This document shows positions 1 to 8,428 of a DNA stretch of 52,128 bases, piece after piece. Within the stretch, counting starts at the first letter, position 1. The number at the start of each line of letters is the position of its first letter. The notes beneath the pieces are model-generated. The model was given only the letters and a program-made list of their open reading frames with translations, made no database searches and had not been told where the DNA came from. The translations under genes and the position numbers were made by a program. Source of the stretch: CAYSCZ01 sp964429655 (GTDB lineage: Bacteria > Bacteroidota > Bacteroidia > Cytophagales > Cyclobacteriaceae); contig CAYSCZ010000017.1 in assembly GCA_964429655.1 (NCBI GenBank), forward strand, positions 1-52,128. The letters run 5' to 3'.

Positions 1-22
1 ACGTAATAATATATGACGTTTA

Positions 23-234
23 TTATAATAGAAAGTCTAATGACAATTCTGGGTTAAATATTAATCCTATCCCAAACATTAAAAGCATCCAAAGCAATGC
101 CGGAATAAGAAGAAAATCCCAGATATCATGGTGACAAACTATGCCAAGTGCGCCAGAGGTCCCAAAGTTTATTATGAATAACAAACCAAATAACCAATTG
201 AATCGAAAAAATTTACTCCAATATTTTTAAGCAT
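23..234 (-). pseudogene. Small two-helix membrane protein, apparently split by a 1-base frameshift
   Basis: An ATG at 232-234 opens a frame that reads MLKNIGVNFF and stops early. A second frame continues from the same T-rich run (about 206-211) for some 60 codons to a TAA at 23-25. It is rich in hydrophobic residues in two blocks (around WLFGLLFIINFG and LLIPALLWMLLMFGIGLIF) and has no ATG of its own near its beginning. Adding one T in the run would join both parts into a protein of about 71 residues with two membrane helices. The frame lies 28 bp downstream of the DUF1501 gene on the same strand. Its last ten codons overlap a 36-bp repeat found again at 9126-9161. It could be a true pseudogene, a sequencing or assembly indel in a homopolymer, or chance. 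No family was recognised. Confidence 0.35.
26..61. repeat. 36-bp exact repeat, copy 1
   Basis: These 36 bases are identical, in the same orientation, to 9126-9161. Here the copy overlaps the 3' end of the broken small membrane-protein frame on the minus strand. In the second copy it sits beside a palindromic REP-like element in non-coding DNA. The palindrome itself is not present beside this copy. Confidence 0.85.
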
Positions 235-262
235 AGTACTAGTCAAAAATGATACCACCCTT

Positions 263-1822
263 TTACTTTTTGATTATACTTTTTGATCTTCTCAAATCTT
301 TATTTTGATAGACCACAAAGTATCTGCCGGCTTTTAAGTTATATGTTTCCCATGGAATTGTGTGATATCCCGCAGGTAAATTTCCATGATAGATATCCTG
401 GATCAATTGCCCTTTCAAATCAAACAGTTTTATGCTAAATGGTTTGCCATCTGAAGTGATGGATAGGTTTGCCATGCCATTTACCGGGTTAGGGAAAATG
501 GAAAAGATATCTTTATTCAGTGAGTTATCAATTGAGGTTATAACAGCTTGATCATCTCCAATAATTGGCAGGGTGTCAAATTGATCCAATAAAATACTTT
601 CTAGTGCATCATCATCTAGTTCAAACCATTGTTGTAAAATTGAGGCATAGACCTGTCGGAAATCATATTGAATGGAAAGGTTGTCTTCATAGGTCATGGC
701 AGCATCGATTTCGGGATTATCACCCAATACGCCATTTTTAACTGCGTTTCCGAAAACTGTAAGTGGTGCTGCTGAGCCGTGATCAGTTCCTAAGCTTGCG
801 TTGGAAACCACCCTTCTCCCAAATTCTGAGAATGTCATACCAACCACCCTGTCTTCAAGGCCTAAAAATTGTAAGTCTTTCATAAAGGCAATTACTGCCT
901 CATCTAATGTTCTCAAAAGGTTAGTATGTTCCCCTGTGGTGTGGTCCCCGCTATTAACTTGTGCATCATGGGTGTCAAAGCCACCAAGCCTGACCATGTA
1001 AATGGGTGTTTTTAATCCGCCGGCAATCAGGCGAGAGACTATTTTAAGCTGTTGAGCCAAATAAGTATCCGGGTAAGCTTCTTGCCTGGAAACATTATCA
1101 GCCGCATTTCTAACTACCTGCCCATATTGTTGGGACTGCCGGGCGACCAGGCGAATGTAACTTAACTTATCCCCGGCTTTTGTATCCGGCGCCTCTTCTT
1201 CGGTATTGTTAACCAGGTCATAAAATGCATCGGTATTATTTATCACCATGCTCATTGAGGCTGTTGGCCCCTGAAAAAGCAATGATGAACCAAAACCAAT
1301 CTCAATTGACAAAGGGTCAGGCATATCCTCATTGGGAAACTCTTCCGGATAGTTTGGATATTCATGATTTAAGTGTCTTCCAGCCCATCCTGAATTCACC
1401 ACTTGATGTGCATCAGAACCACTCATCCATATATCAGTTGATCGAAAATGAGAAAAGTTCTGATCAGGGTAGCCCACATTCTGAATGATTTTAAGTTTAC
1501 CGTTATTTAGTAAATTTTTAAATCCTGGTAAGGAAGGATGTAAAGCTAATGAGGTATTTGGGATGGCTAGTAGCTTGTTTTCAGGAAGTATCACATGCGG
1601 CCTTAAGGCATTCAAAGCAGACAAATGTTCTAAAGGTATTACTGTGTTTAATCCGTCGTTGCCACCTTCCAGGTATATGAGCACAAGTACCCGGTCAGAT
1701 TCATTTGCCAGCCTGGTAAGGTGTTTAAGCGCTTTAGCTTTGGTATCCAATGACAAAGAACCAATTACAGCCGGCAATGCCAGGGAATGTGTCGTATGTC
1801 TCAGGAATGATCTCCTTTTCAT
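263..1822 (-). CDS. DUF1501 family protein with Tat-type signal and T9SS C-terminal sorting domain
   Basis: A 519-residue exported protein. The N terminus carries a twin-arginine motif (RRSFLR, residues 3-8) before a hydrophobic stretch ending near DTKA, which is typical of DUF1501 proteins. The body has the family's landmarks, including YLEGGNDGLNTVIP near residue 50, GFDTHDAQVNSGDHTTGEHTN and TFSEFGRRV. DUF1501 proteins belong to the alkaline phosphatase/sulfatase-like fold; their substrate is not known. Residues 439-519 form a type A T9SS sorting domain: IFPNPVNG at its start, then LFDLKGQLI, LPAGYHTIPW, LKAGRYFVVY and a basic end. The protein is therefore predicted to end up outside the cell or on its surface. 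It lies 7 bp downstream of the DUF1800 gene, its usual partner, so the two are probably co-transcribed. The ATG start keeps the whole signal peptide. Confidence 0.9.
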   Translation of the reverse strand: MKRRSFLRHTTHSLALPAVIGSLSLDTKAKALKHLTRLANESDRVLVLIYLEGGNDGLNTVIPLEHLSALNALRPHVILPENKLLAIPNTSLALHPSLPGFKNLLNNGKLKIIQNVGYPDQNFSHFRSTDIWMSGSDAHQVVNSGWAGRHLNHEYPNYPEEFPNEDMPDPLSIEIGFGSSLLFQGPTASMSMVINNTDAFYDLVNNTEEEAPDTKAGDKLSYIRLVARQSQQYGQVVRNAADNVSRQEAYPDTYLAQQLKIVSRLIAGGLKTPIYMVRLGGFDTHDAQVNSGDHTTGEHTNLLRTLDEAVIAFMKDLQFLGLEDRVVGMTFSEFGRRVVSNASLGTDHGSAAPLTVFGNAVKNGVLGDNPEIDAAMTYEDNLSIQYDFRQVYASILQQWFELDDDALESILLDQFDTLPIIGDDQAVITSIDNSLNKDIFSIFPNPVNGMANLSITSDGKPFSIKLFDLKGQLIQDIYHGNLPAGYHTIPWETYNLKAGRYFVVYQNKDLRRSKSIIKK

Positions 1823-1829
1823 GGTTTGA

Positions 1830-3560
1830 TTACATTAAGTTGAATTCGGCGGATTGTAACAAAAACTGGAACGTTGATTTTAATCGGTTCTCCACAATTA
1901 ATCGATATTCATCATTTCGAGGATCACTTTCATATATTTTCCAGGCCGTAGTCCAATAATTATCATTTTGTTGGCCACTTAGCAGTATATTTTTTAAATC
2001 CTGAAATGTTTCATAGGTTGGCTTCAATCCAAATAAAAGTTTTGTGCTTTCATTTATTAACTCATTGGGATCTTGAGGATTTTCTAATTTAGAAACAAAA
2101 GATAAGAGGTCAGCGGGTAGTTGTATGTTTTCATTCACCCAGAAACCCCAATAAACTAATGAGTCTGTTGTTATCGCGCGGCTGGTTACGGTGGTTGTGG
2201 TAATCCAGGATTTATCAAATTGCGGCGATTGATAGTATGCCGGCCACCCGGAGACTGTAGGAGGGTCCCCCAATTCCATACCCTTCTCAGCCATATTCCA
2301 AAAAATGCTGGCTAATAAGTCGACCTTGTCATCTTCGTCTAGTGAAGGAGTAGGTACCTCCAGGCTCCTCCAAATGCCCATAACAAACTCTGCCGGGCTT
2401 TTTATCAGCACCCCATAGTTGCTTTCATCAAAGAAGTGTTCACTTTTAAGCAATGTTTCCAGTACGGGCTTAACTTCATAATTATTTTGTATTAGGACCT
2501 CTGAAAGTGGCCGGATTACTTTTTCTTCCGCTATTTCATCAACCTCATTATAGACAAAAAAACGGTATAATCTTCGGCATAAATACCTGGCCGTTTCTTC
2601 ATTATCAAAAATCATATCTAGCATGTCGTCAAGCTCACCGGCTCCCTGGATGCTACTTCTGCCTTCAATTATTCTATTGTTATAAAATGAGGAAAATTGT
2701 TTATCAGTGATGTCATGCGCATGCGGAGAGAAGAATGATAAAGGTTCTCCCGCTTCTTCGATTGTTCGCCATTCAATTTGCCAACCGGTCAGTACCCTGG
2801 CAGCTGCCTGCACATCACTTTCTGTGAAGTTGGCGTCAGCCCCTTTACCGATGCAGAAAAGTTCCTGTAATTCCCGGGCATAATTTTCATCCGGGGCTTC
2901 CTTATTGTTGGAAGTGCCGTTAAGATAAGCAAGCATGGAAGGGTCCAGGGTTAATGCTTTAATAATGGTTTTGAAGTTTCCAAAAGCATGCCCTCTAAGC
3001 ATATTGAAATACTTGTAGCTGGTTTTAGCCATAAAAACCTCCCATGATTGTGTCACCAGGAAGCTATGCCAGAACAAGATCATTTTTTCATGAAGGTTTG
3101 ATTCCTGGTTTATGATGTTATTCACCATCCAGTATTTCAGGGATATAATCCTTGGCCCTTCAAGCTCTCCACTCCATGGCGCCTCTATCCATGTATCTCC
3201 TTCAGGAACATCGGGATCGATTAAGTTTTCAGAGGGATCGTTATAATTATTGGCAGGCGGAAAAGGTGTGCCGGATTTTTTTAATATTCTCTCAATTATA
3301 CTTTCTAATGAATCATTTTTGAATGACTCGAACTCAGATTTTTTAACTCCGAACAAGGTTCTATGCAAAAGATGCATAACTTGCTCGTCCCCAAAAGGCC
3401 CCGAATACGGTTCTATGCCTTTATCTACCGACTTTCTATATCTGTATCGATGGTTACTTCCATTACTGCCTGATGTGGTTACAGGCTGTACCCTTCGGTA
3501 TTTATCCACCAGTTTTTTAAAATCATGCGGACGTGGATCTGTGTGTAGTGCATTAATCAT
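1830..3560 (-). CDS. DUF1800 family protein
   Basis: A 576-residue protein of the DUF1800 family, the common partner of DUF1501 proteins in Bacteroidota and several other phyla. Recognisable parts are LLHRTLFGVKKSEF near residue 90, MILFWHSFLVTQSWEV, ENYARELQELFCIGKG, AARVLTGWQIEW, LCRRLYRFFVYNE and the conserved GWPAYYQSPQFDKSWITT region. No catalytic function is established for the family. No signal peptide or membrane helix is visible at its N terminus (MINALHTDPRPHDFKKL), unlike its Tat-signalled neighbour. It is the first gene of the two-gene unit. The 169-bp region upstream (3561-3729) separates it from the divergent aldehyde dehydrogenase gene and shows no convincing promoter match. 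Confidence 0.9.
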   Translation of the reverse strand: MINALHTDPRPHDFKKLVDKYRRVQPVTTSGSNGSNHRYRYRKSVDKGIEPYSGPFGDEQVMHLLHRTLFGVKKSEFESFKNDSLESIIERILKKSGTPFPPANNYNDPSENLIDPDVPEGDTWIEAPWSGELEGPRIISLKYWMVNNIINQESNLHEKMILFWHSFLVTQSWEVFMAKTSYKYFNMLRGHAFGNFKTIIKALTLDPSMLAYLNGTSNNKEAPDENYARELQELFCIGKGADANFTESDVQAAARVLTGWQIEWRTIEEAGEPLSFFSPHAHDITDKQFSSFYNNRIIEGRSSIQGAGELDDMLDMIFDNEETARYLCRRLYRFFVYNEVDEIAEEKVIRPLSEVLIQNNYEVKPVLETLLKSEHFFDESNYGVLIKSPAEFVMGIWRSLEVPTPSLDEDDKVDLLASIFWNMAEKGMELGDPPTVSGWPAYYQSPQFDKSWITTTTVTSRAITTDSLVYWGFWVNENIQLPADLLSFVSKLENPQDPNELINESTKLLFGLKPTYETFQDLKNILLSGQQNDNYWTTAWKIYESDPRNDEYRLIVENRLKSTFQFLLQSAEFNLM

Positions 3561-3729
3561 TGGAATAATTGTACTTAACTAAGATAGGTATTTTGTTTTA
3601 TTTTGACAAATGATATCTTTTATGTTATGGCTAATCTTTTTACTTTGTCTAAAAGACTTAAGCACTGACAAGACATTGTTATCAGCTAAAGGTTTAAATT
3701 TAGTTTTTTAATTATTCTGAATTATTAAT

Positions 3730-5139
3730 ATGTATGAATCAAATGCTGTAGAAAATATTTATCAAGTAGCTTTTAGGAAGCAGCCAGGGAATAAACAACT
3801 AATTAAGCAGTTTAATGTAGAAGAAAGGAAAAATAAGATCAAAAGAATACTTAACTACATTTTAAAAAATACAGACCTGCTAAATGAGGCACTCCATAAA
3901 GATCTAAAAAAATCCCCAGAAGAGATTGCTTTAAGTGAACTTGGAATAATGATTTCAGAGGCTAAAATGATCATCAAAAAACTAAAGCAATGGATAAAAC
4001 CAAAAAGCGTAAGACCAACCAGCCAGCTCATTGGAACAAATTCATATATCCATATCGAGCCTAAAGGATGTGTATTAATCATTTCGCCATGGAATTATCC
4101 GTTTTTGTTGGCTGTTAAGCCATTGCTATATGCCATCGCAGCTGGAAATACAGCGATTATAAAGCCGTCTGAGATGTCTCCACATACCTCTTCATTTATC
4201 AATAATATGGTCACGAATCTTTTTGATGAATCTGAGGTCAAGGTATTTGAAGGAGACCAGGAAGTTTCCAAAGGTCTATTGCGGTTACCTTTTGATCATA
4301 TATATTTTACCGGTAGTCCAAAGGTTGGTTCGATAGTGATGAAGGCTGCTTCTGATAACCTAACCTCTGTGACCCTGGAACTTGGAGGCAAGTCTCCTGC
4401 GATTGTTGATCAATCCGCTGATCTTAATGATGCAGCTGCCAAAATAGCCTGGGGAAAAACTTTCAATGCTGGCCAAACCTGTATTGCTCCGGATTACTTA
4501 TTGGTCCATCAGGATGTAAAAGCAGAATTACTGGAAAAAGTTAAAGTGCAACTGGAAAGCATGTATGGAGATATAGAGAAGAGCAGAGACTATGGAAGAA
4601 TTATTAATGAAAATCATTTCTTTAGATTAAAATCTTTATTAGTAGATGCCTTTGACAATGGTGCTGAAAACTATTTTGGTGGCACATTTAATCAAAATGA
4701 TTTGTTTATCTCACCTACAATTTTGGACAAAGTAAATCATCGAATGCGTTTAATGCAGGAGGAGATATTTGGCCCGATATTGCCGGTAATCAGCTTCGAA
4801 AGCCTGGATGAAGTATTGCAGATAGTTAACGCTTTACCAAAACCACTGGCGTTTTATATTTTCAGTAAGTCCCGGACTATTATTGATGATTTAATGCGGT
4901 ACACTTCAGCCGGCAGCACCGTTTTGAATGACACACTTATACAATTTGCACATAGTAACTTGCCTTTTGGAGGTGTGAATACCAGTGGCATCGGTCGATC
5001 GGGTGGTTATAGTGGGTTTAAAGAGTTTTCCAATGAACGCGGCGTCGTGATTCGAAAATTTAATTCGTTGAAGTATTTATACCCCCCTTACAATAAGCAA
5101 AAAAGGAAATTGATTGATGCTGTAATCAAATATTTTTGA
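3730..5139 (+). CDS. Aldehyde dehydrogenase, class 3 (ALDH3) type
   Basis: A 469-residue NAD(P)-dependent aldehyde dehydrogenase that oxidises aldehydes to carboxylic acids. The catalytic general base is E217 in LELGGK and the nucleophile is C251 in GQTCIAPDY. The PWNYPF motif near residue 118 and the LPFGGVNTSGIGRSGGYSG block near the C terminus are both present. The length, the ALSELGIMISEAK helix and the YPPYNKQKRK tail point to the ALDH3 (fatty or aromatic aldehyde) branch rather than the longer class 1/2 enzymes. The tail ends in a basic and hydrophobic segment (LIDAVIKYF) but no clear membrane anchor. It is followed after 76 bp by the methionine sulfoxide reductase gene, so an oxidative-damage role is plausible but inferred. 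The physiological substrate cannot be told from the sequence. Confidence 0.9.
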   Translation: MYESNAVENIYQVAFRKQPGNKQLIKQFNVEERKNKIKRILNYILKNTDLLNEALHKDLKKSPEEIALSELGIMISEAKMIIKKLKQWIKPKSVRPTSQLIGTNSYIHIEPKGCVLIISPWNYPFLLAVKPLLYAIAAGNTAIIKPSEMSPHTSSFINNMVTNLFDESEVKVFEGDQEVSKGLLRLPFDHIYFTGSPKVGSIVMKAASDNLTSVTLELGGKSPAIVDQSADLNDAAAKIAWGKTFNAGQTCIAPDYLLVHQDVKAELLEKVKVQLESMYGDIEKSRDYGRIINENHFFRLKSLLVDAFDNGAENYFGGTFNQNDLFISPTILDKVNHRMRLMQEEIFGPILPVISFESLDEVLQIVNALPKPLAFYIFSKSRTIIDDLMRYTSAGSTVLNDTLIQFAHSNLPFGGVNTSGIGRSGGYSGFKEFSNERGVVIRKFNSLKYLYPPYNKQKRKLIDAVIKYF

Positions 5140-5144
5140 GTTTA

Positions 5145-5162
5145 ATTACTAACATTAGTAAT
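5145..5162. promoter_or_regulatory. AT-rich hairpin just after the aldehyde dehydrogenase gene
   Basis: Perfect 7-bp arms ATTACTA and TAGTAAT are separated by four bases, starting 5 bp after the aldehyde dehydrogenase stop. There is no following T run, so it is a poor intrinsic terminator. It may be an operator ahead of the msr gene or a 3'-end hairpin. Confidence 0.35.
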
Positions 5163-5215
5163 CTACAATACATTCTTAATTTAGAAAATTCGTTAAGAAA
5201 CTAAAAACTGAATTT

Positions 5216-6202
5216 ATGCTTAATTGGCTTGATATTAAAAAATTTGCCAGGAATGGCAATCCAAAACCACCCAACAGAGTAGATAAAACAGATGATGAAT
5301 GGAGGAAGCTACTTACTCCCGAACAATACAAAATAACCCGGCAGCATGGCACTGAACGGGCATTTACCGGGGAATACTGTGCCAGCTTCGAACCCGGGAT
5401 ATATGCATGCGTTTGCTGTGATACGTTACTATTTGATTCCAGGCAAAAGTTTGAGTCAGGGACGGGATGGCCTAGCTTTTCACAGCCCATAGAGAAGAAG
5501 GTTATTCAATATATTGAAGATAATAGTTTTGGCATGAGTCGTATAGAAACATTATGTAATGTATGCGATGCCCACCTTGGTCATGTTTTTCCTGATGGGC
5601 CAAAGCCAGGTGGTTTGAGATATTGTATGAACTCATCGGCCTTGAAAAAAGTAGAATCAAAAGTGAGCGGCCAGCTCGCGACTTTAGGTGGAGGATGTTT
5701 TTGGTGTACCGAAGCCATTTTTCAATCATTAAATGGTGTGAATAGTGTTATGTCCGGCTATAGCGGAGGTACAACGCATAATCCAACATACAAGCAAGTT
5801 TGTATGGGCACGACCGGACATGCTGAGGTGGTCCAGATCAATTTTGACCCGGAAGTTATTTTATTTGACGATCTGGTAACAATTCATTTGTATAGCCATG
5901 ACCCTACTACTTTAAACAGGCAGGGTGCTGATGTTGGTACACAGTATCGGTCAGCTGTTTTTTACCATGATAATGAACAGAAAGCAAGTGCTGAAAAAGT
6001 AATTGGTGAAGCTCAAAACGACTTTAATCATAAGATAGTAACTACACTAGAGCCGTTTAAAGCATTTTACGAAGCAGAGGATTATCATCAAAATTATTAT
6101 TTAGAAAATGGTAATCAGCCTTACTGTAGCTTTGTAATTACTCCAAAACTTAAAAAGTTAAGAGAAAAATATTCAGATAAGCTTAGAAAAGAGGCTGTTT
6201 AA
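5216..6202 (+). CDS. msrBA: Bifunctional methionine sulfoxide reductase, MsrB-MsrA order
   Basis: A 328-residue fusion that reduces both stereoisomers of methionine sulfoxide in oxidised proteins, using thioredoxin or a similar donor. Residues about 28-145 are MsrB: zinc-ligand pairs C65/C68 and C114/C117, the HLGHVFPDGP loop and catalytic C137 in RYCMNS. Residues about 153-322 are MsrA: catalytic C161 in GGGCFWCTEA, the GYSGG segment, TGHAEVVQ and YHQNYY. The position often occupied by the MsrB resolving cysteine (SGCGWPSF in Neisseria-type enzymes) is Thr83 here, while an extra Cys55 lies in TGEYCASF and could serve instead. No signal peptide is visible, so it should be cytoplasmic. It is preceded by aldehyde dehydrogenase and converges with the SDR gene. 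Confidence 0.95.
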   Translation: MLNWLDIKKFARNGNPKPPNRVDKTDDEWRKLLTPEQYKITRQHGTERAFTGEYCASFEPGIYACVCCDTLLFDSRQKFESGTGWPSFSQPIEKKVIQYIEDNSFGMSRIETLCNVCDAHLGHVFPDGPKPGGLRYCMNSSALKKVESKVSGQLATLGGGCFWCTEAIFQSLNGVNSVMSGYSGGTTHNPTYKQVCMGTTGHAEVVQINFDPEVILFDDLVTIHLYSHDPTTLNRQGADVGTQYRSAVFYHDNEQKASAEKVIGEAQNDFNHKIVTTLEPFKAFYEAEDYHQNYYLENGNQPYCSFVITPKLKKLREKYSDKLRKEAV

Positions 6203-6212
6203 TTGATTCTGT

Positions 6213-6255
6213 TGAAGTTGTTTTAAAAATGTTATCATTTAATGGGACAACTTCA
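6213..6255. terminator. Bidirectional hairpin between convergent msrBA and SDR genes
   Basis: Perfect 9-bp inverted arms TGAAGTTGT (6213-6221) and ACAACTTCA (6247-6255) enclose a 25-nt AT-rich loop in the 54-bp gap between two convergent genes. On the plus strand the second arm is followed by TTTATTTTAAT. The long loop makes it a weak but plausible bidirectional terminator. Confidence 0.5.
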
Positions 6256-6256
6256 T

Positions 6257-7114
6257 TTATTTTAATAATCCTAACCCTTTTCCAAGAACTTTGTCAAGAA
6301 TTTTAGATGGTAAAATCATAGGAAGATACCAATTCTTAATTTTTTGATTGGTGAAAGTGTACCTGTTTTTTGGATTTGATGCCCGAAATACCTCGTAGAT
6401 ATCTTTTGCCAGCTTATCAGGTTCCAGTCCATTTTTTACAGCATTGGTCACAAAAATGTTTTTAAACTTTTTTATTGGTCTTTGATACGGTGTGTCCTGA
6501 AATTTTTCAACGCCGGATGTTGCACTTTTATTCCAGATTGGTGTTTTCACAGGCCCCGGTCCCATTACAATCACTTTGATTCCATAAAGTAATAATTCAC
6601 GTCTGAGGCTTTGAGACACACCTTCCATGGCATGTTTAGAAGCTGCGTAAGGCCCCATAAAAGGCATCCCCAGTTTTCCAGCTACAGAACTGATTTGCAG
6701 TATTCTTCCGGGGTCAAATGGGTGCTCGTCTTTTGCACCGAGATGGTGGCTAAACGCTTTGATTACATTCAACATTCCAAAGAAATTCACCTCAAACTGG
6801 TGTTTTAAGTCGTCAATATCCAGGTGAAGCAATGGCCCGGGTACGGCAATTCCTGCATTATTGATCAAACAAGCCAACCCTCCTTTATTCAGTTCTTTGC
6901 TGATTCTCTCAGCCTCTTGTTTAATGGCTTCACCATCTGTAATATCAAAGAACAAAGGACTGTACAGATCACCAAATTCATCTATGAGCTTTTTAGCATC
7001 TTCATTTTTTCTAACACTTCCATAAACCTGATATCCATATTCAGTGAAGCATTTTGCCAGGTAGTATCCTATTCCCGTTGATACACCAGTAATGATAATG
7101 TTTTTGGACTTCAT
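6257..7114 (-). CDS. Short-chain dehydrogenase/reductase (SDR)
   Basis: A 285-residue classical SDR oxidoreductase using NAD(P). It has the Rossmann motif TGVSTGIG (residues 9-16), LINNAG near residue 85, the catalytic Ser in QISSVAGK, and Tyr/Lys in GPYAASKHAMEG, followed by PGPVKTP. The arrangement resembles bacterial retinol-dehydrogenase-like or 17-beta-hydroxysteroid-dehydrogenase-like SDRs with a C-terminal extension (KNRYTFTNQK and a hydrophobic end). The substrate is unknown. It is a single gene convergent with msrBA and divergent from the first phosphofructokinase. A short palindrome lies just upstream of its start. Confidence 0.88.
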   Translation of the reverse strand: MKSKNIIITGVSTGIGYYLAKCFTEYGYQVYGSVRKNEDAKKLIDEFGDLYSPLFFDITDGEAIKQEAERISKELNKGGLACLINNAGIAVPGPLLHLDIDDLKHQFEVNFFGMLNVIKAFSHHLGAKDEHPFDPGRILQISSVAGKLGMPFMGPYAASKHAMEGVSQSLRRELLLYGIKVIVMGPGPVKTPIWNKSATSGVEKFQDTPYQRPIKKFKNIFVTNAVKNGLEPDKLAKDIYEVFRASNPKNRYTFTNQKIKNWYLPMILPSKILDKVLGKGLGLLK

Positions 7115-7130
7115 TTAATTATAATGGTTG

Positions 7131-7148
7131 TCACTATCAAGGTAGTGA
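7131..7148. promoter_or_regulatory. 18-bp palindrome upstream of the SDR gene
   Basis: TCACTA and TAGTGA are separated by six bases, beginning 17 bp before the SDR start codon in the divergent region shared with the phosphofructokinase gene. It could be an operator or a 5'-leader hairpin. Confidence 0.3.
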
Positions 7149-7221
7149 ATTTGTATTGTTATTTATTTTATTGTATTGTAGAATTTTACTAAGTTCCCGA
7201 TAGAATTTTAAATAATATAAT

Positions 7222-8310
7222 ATGAAACTACTTGTTCTTACCGGAGGAGGTGATTGCCCGGGACTAAATGCTGTAATCAGAGGAATTGTAAAACGAGCAC
7301 GCCAGGAAAAGTGGGAGGTCATTGGCAGTATCGAAGCTTATCATGGCGTGATGCGTGATCCCATGGAAGTTGTAGTACTAAATAATCTAGCGGTAGCCGG
7401 AATACACGTAAAAGGTGGAACAATAATAAAAACAACAACCAAAGGAGACCCCTTCAATTTTCCGGTCCTTCAGGAAGATGGTAGCTACAAAATTGAAGAC
7501 AGGTCTGATTTTTTATTGGAACGGTTGAAAGAACTGGAGGTGGATGCAGTAATCAGCATTGGAGGTGATGGTTCACAAAGAATTTCTCAGAAGCTTTATG
7601 AGAAAGGTCTTAATGTAGTTGGTGTGCCTAAAACTATTGATAATGACCTGTCTGCCACCGACTTTACTTTTGGCTTTCAGACAGCTGTACAGGTTGCTAC
7701 TGAAGCTGTTGATAAGCTGGTAACTACCGCTGAGAGCCATCACAGGGTTATGATACTCGAAGTTATGGGCAGGGATGCAGGCTGGATAGCGCTTTATTCA
7801 GCCATTGCTGGTGGTGTGGAAGTTTGCCTGATACCTGAAATACCTTATGATATTAATAAAGTTATGGATCGGATTATGTCCAGATACTACCGGGGTAAAG
7901 GTTTTGTTAACATTGTCATCGCCGAGGGGGCTAAACCAATTGACGGTCAGACATTGAGTAGAAAAAGTGATGAAGTTGGTTACCAAATGGCCAGGTTAGG
8001 TGGCGTTGCCTACCGACTGAGCGATCAGTTAAAGCAAGCCGGTTGTCCGGCAGATATTCGTGAAACGGTTTTAGGTCACCTTCAAAGAGGGGGTACACCT
8101 GTTGCATTCGACCGGGTCATCTCAGGTACCTTTGGAGTAAAAGCTTTTGAGATGGTACTTGAAGGAATGTTTGGCCATATGGTTGCCTATAAAAACCATC
8201 AGTTTACTAATGTCACTTTAGAGGAGGCAACCAAAGATTACAATACAGTGGCTGTTGATTCATATCTGGTAAAAGCAGCAAGGGGGCTTGGTATTTCATT
8301 TGGGGATTAA
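7222..8310 (+). CDS. 6-phosphofructokinase, atypical (Gly/Lys donor-site) type
   Basis: A 362-residue phosphofructokinase that phosphorylates fructose 6-phosphate to the 1,6-bisphosphate. It shows TGGGDCPGLNAVIRG at the N terminus, IGGDGSQ at 113-119, PKTIDND at 136-142, MGRDAGWIALY and LGHLQRGGTP. Classical bacterial ATP enzymes have Gly at both donor-site positions (E. coli 104 and 124); pyrophosphate enzymes have Asp and Lys. This protein has Gly117 with Lys137, a mixed pattern known from group III-type and trypanosomatid enzymes, usually ATP-dependent. The window also holds a canonical pfkA at 47510-48481, so the organism has two paralogues. The phosphoryl donor and allosteric behaviour cannot be settled from sequence. 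The gene stands alone, with a non-coding gap of about 118 bp after it. Confidence 0.9.
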   Translation: MKLLVLTGGGDCPGLNAVIRGIVKRARQEKWEVIGSIEAYHGVMRDPMEVVVLNNLAVAGIHVKGGTIIKTTTKGDPFNFPVLQEDGSYKIEDRSDFLLERLKELEVDAVISIGGDGSQRISQKLYEKGLNVVGVPKTIDNDLSATDFTFGFQTAVQVATEAVDKLVTTAESHHRVMILEVMGRDAGWIALYSAIAGGVEVCLIPEIPYDINKVMDRIMSRYYRGKGFVNIVIAEGAKPIDGQTLSRKSDEVGYQMARLGGVAYRLSDQLKQAGCPADIRETVLGHLQRGGTPVAFDRVISGTFGVKAFEMVLEGMFGHMVAYKNHQFTNVTLEEATKDYNTVAVDSYLVKAARGLGISFGD

Positions 8311-8388
8311 TAAAAAATATTGGTAAAGTCTAAAAATCGAATGGAAAAAATCAGTAATATATAGGGGAATGTACTAACGGCTTAGTTA

Positions 8389-8416
8389 ATATGCTGACCT
8401 ACCTTAGTGAGCATAT
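8389..8416. promoter_or_regulatory. Inverted repeat upstream of the small secreted-protein gene
   Basis: Perfect 7-bp arms ATATGCT and AGCATAT enclose a 14-nt loop. The match extends imperfectly outward (CTTAGTTA versus TTAATTAAG). It ends 12 bp before the ATG of the next gene, so it may be an operator or leader hairpin. Confidence 0.3.
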
Positions 8417-8428
8417 CTTAATTAAGCA

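Noticed and set aside
265..288. Tandem 10-bp direct repeat ACTTTTTGAT
   Set aside because: It lies within or at the end of the DUF1501 coding region and encodes the basic tail; low complexity explains it.
3561..3729. Promoter between the DUF1800 and aldehyde dehydrogenase genes (TTACTTTG)
   Set aside because: The -7 match is imperfect and no -33 TTG lies at a suitable distance.
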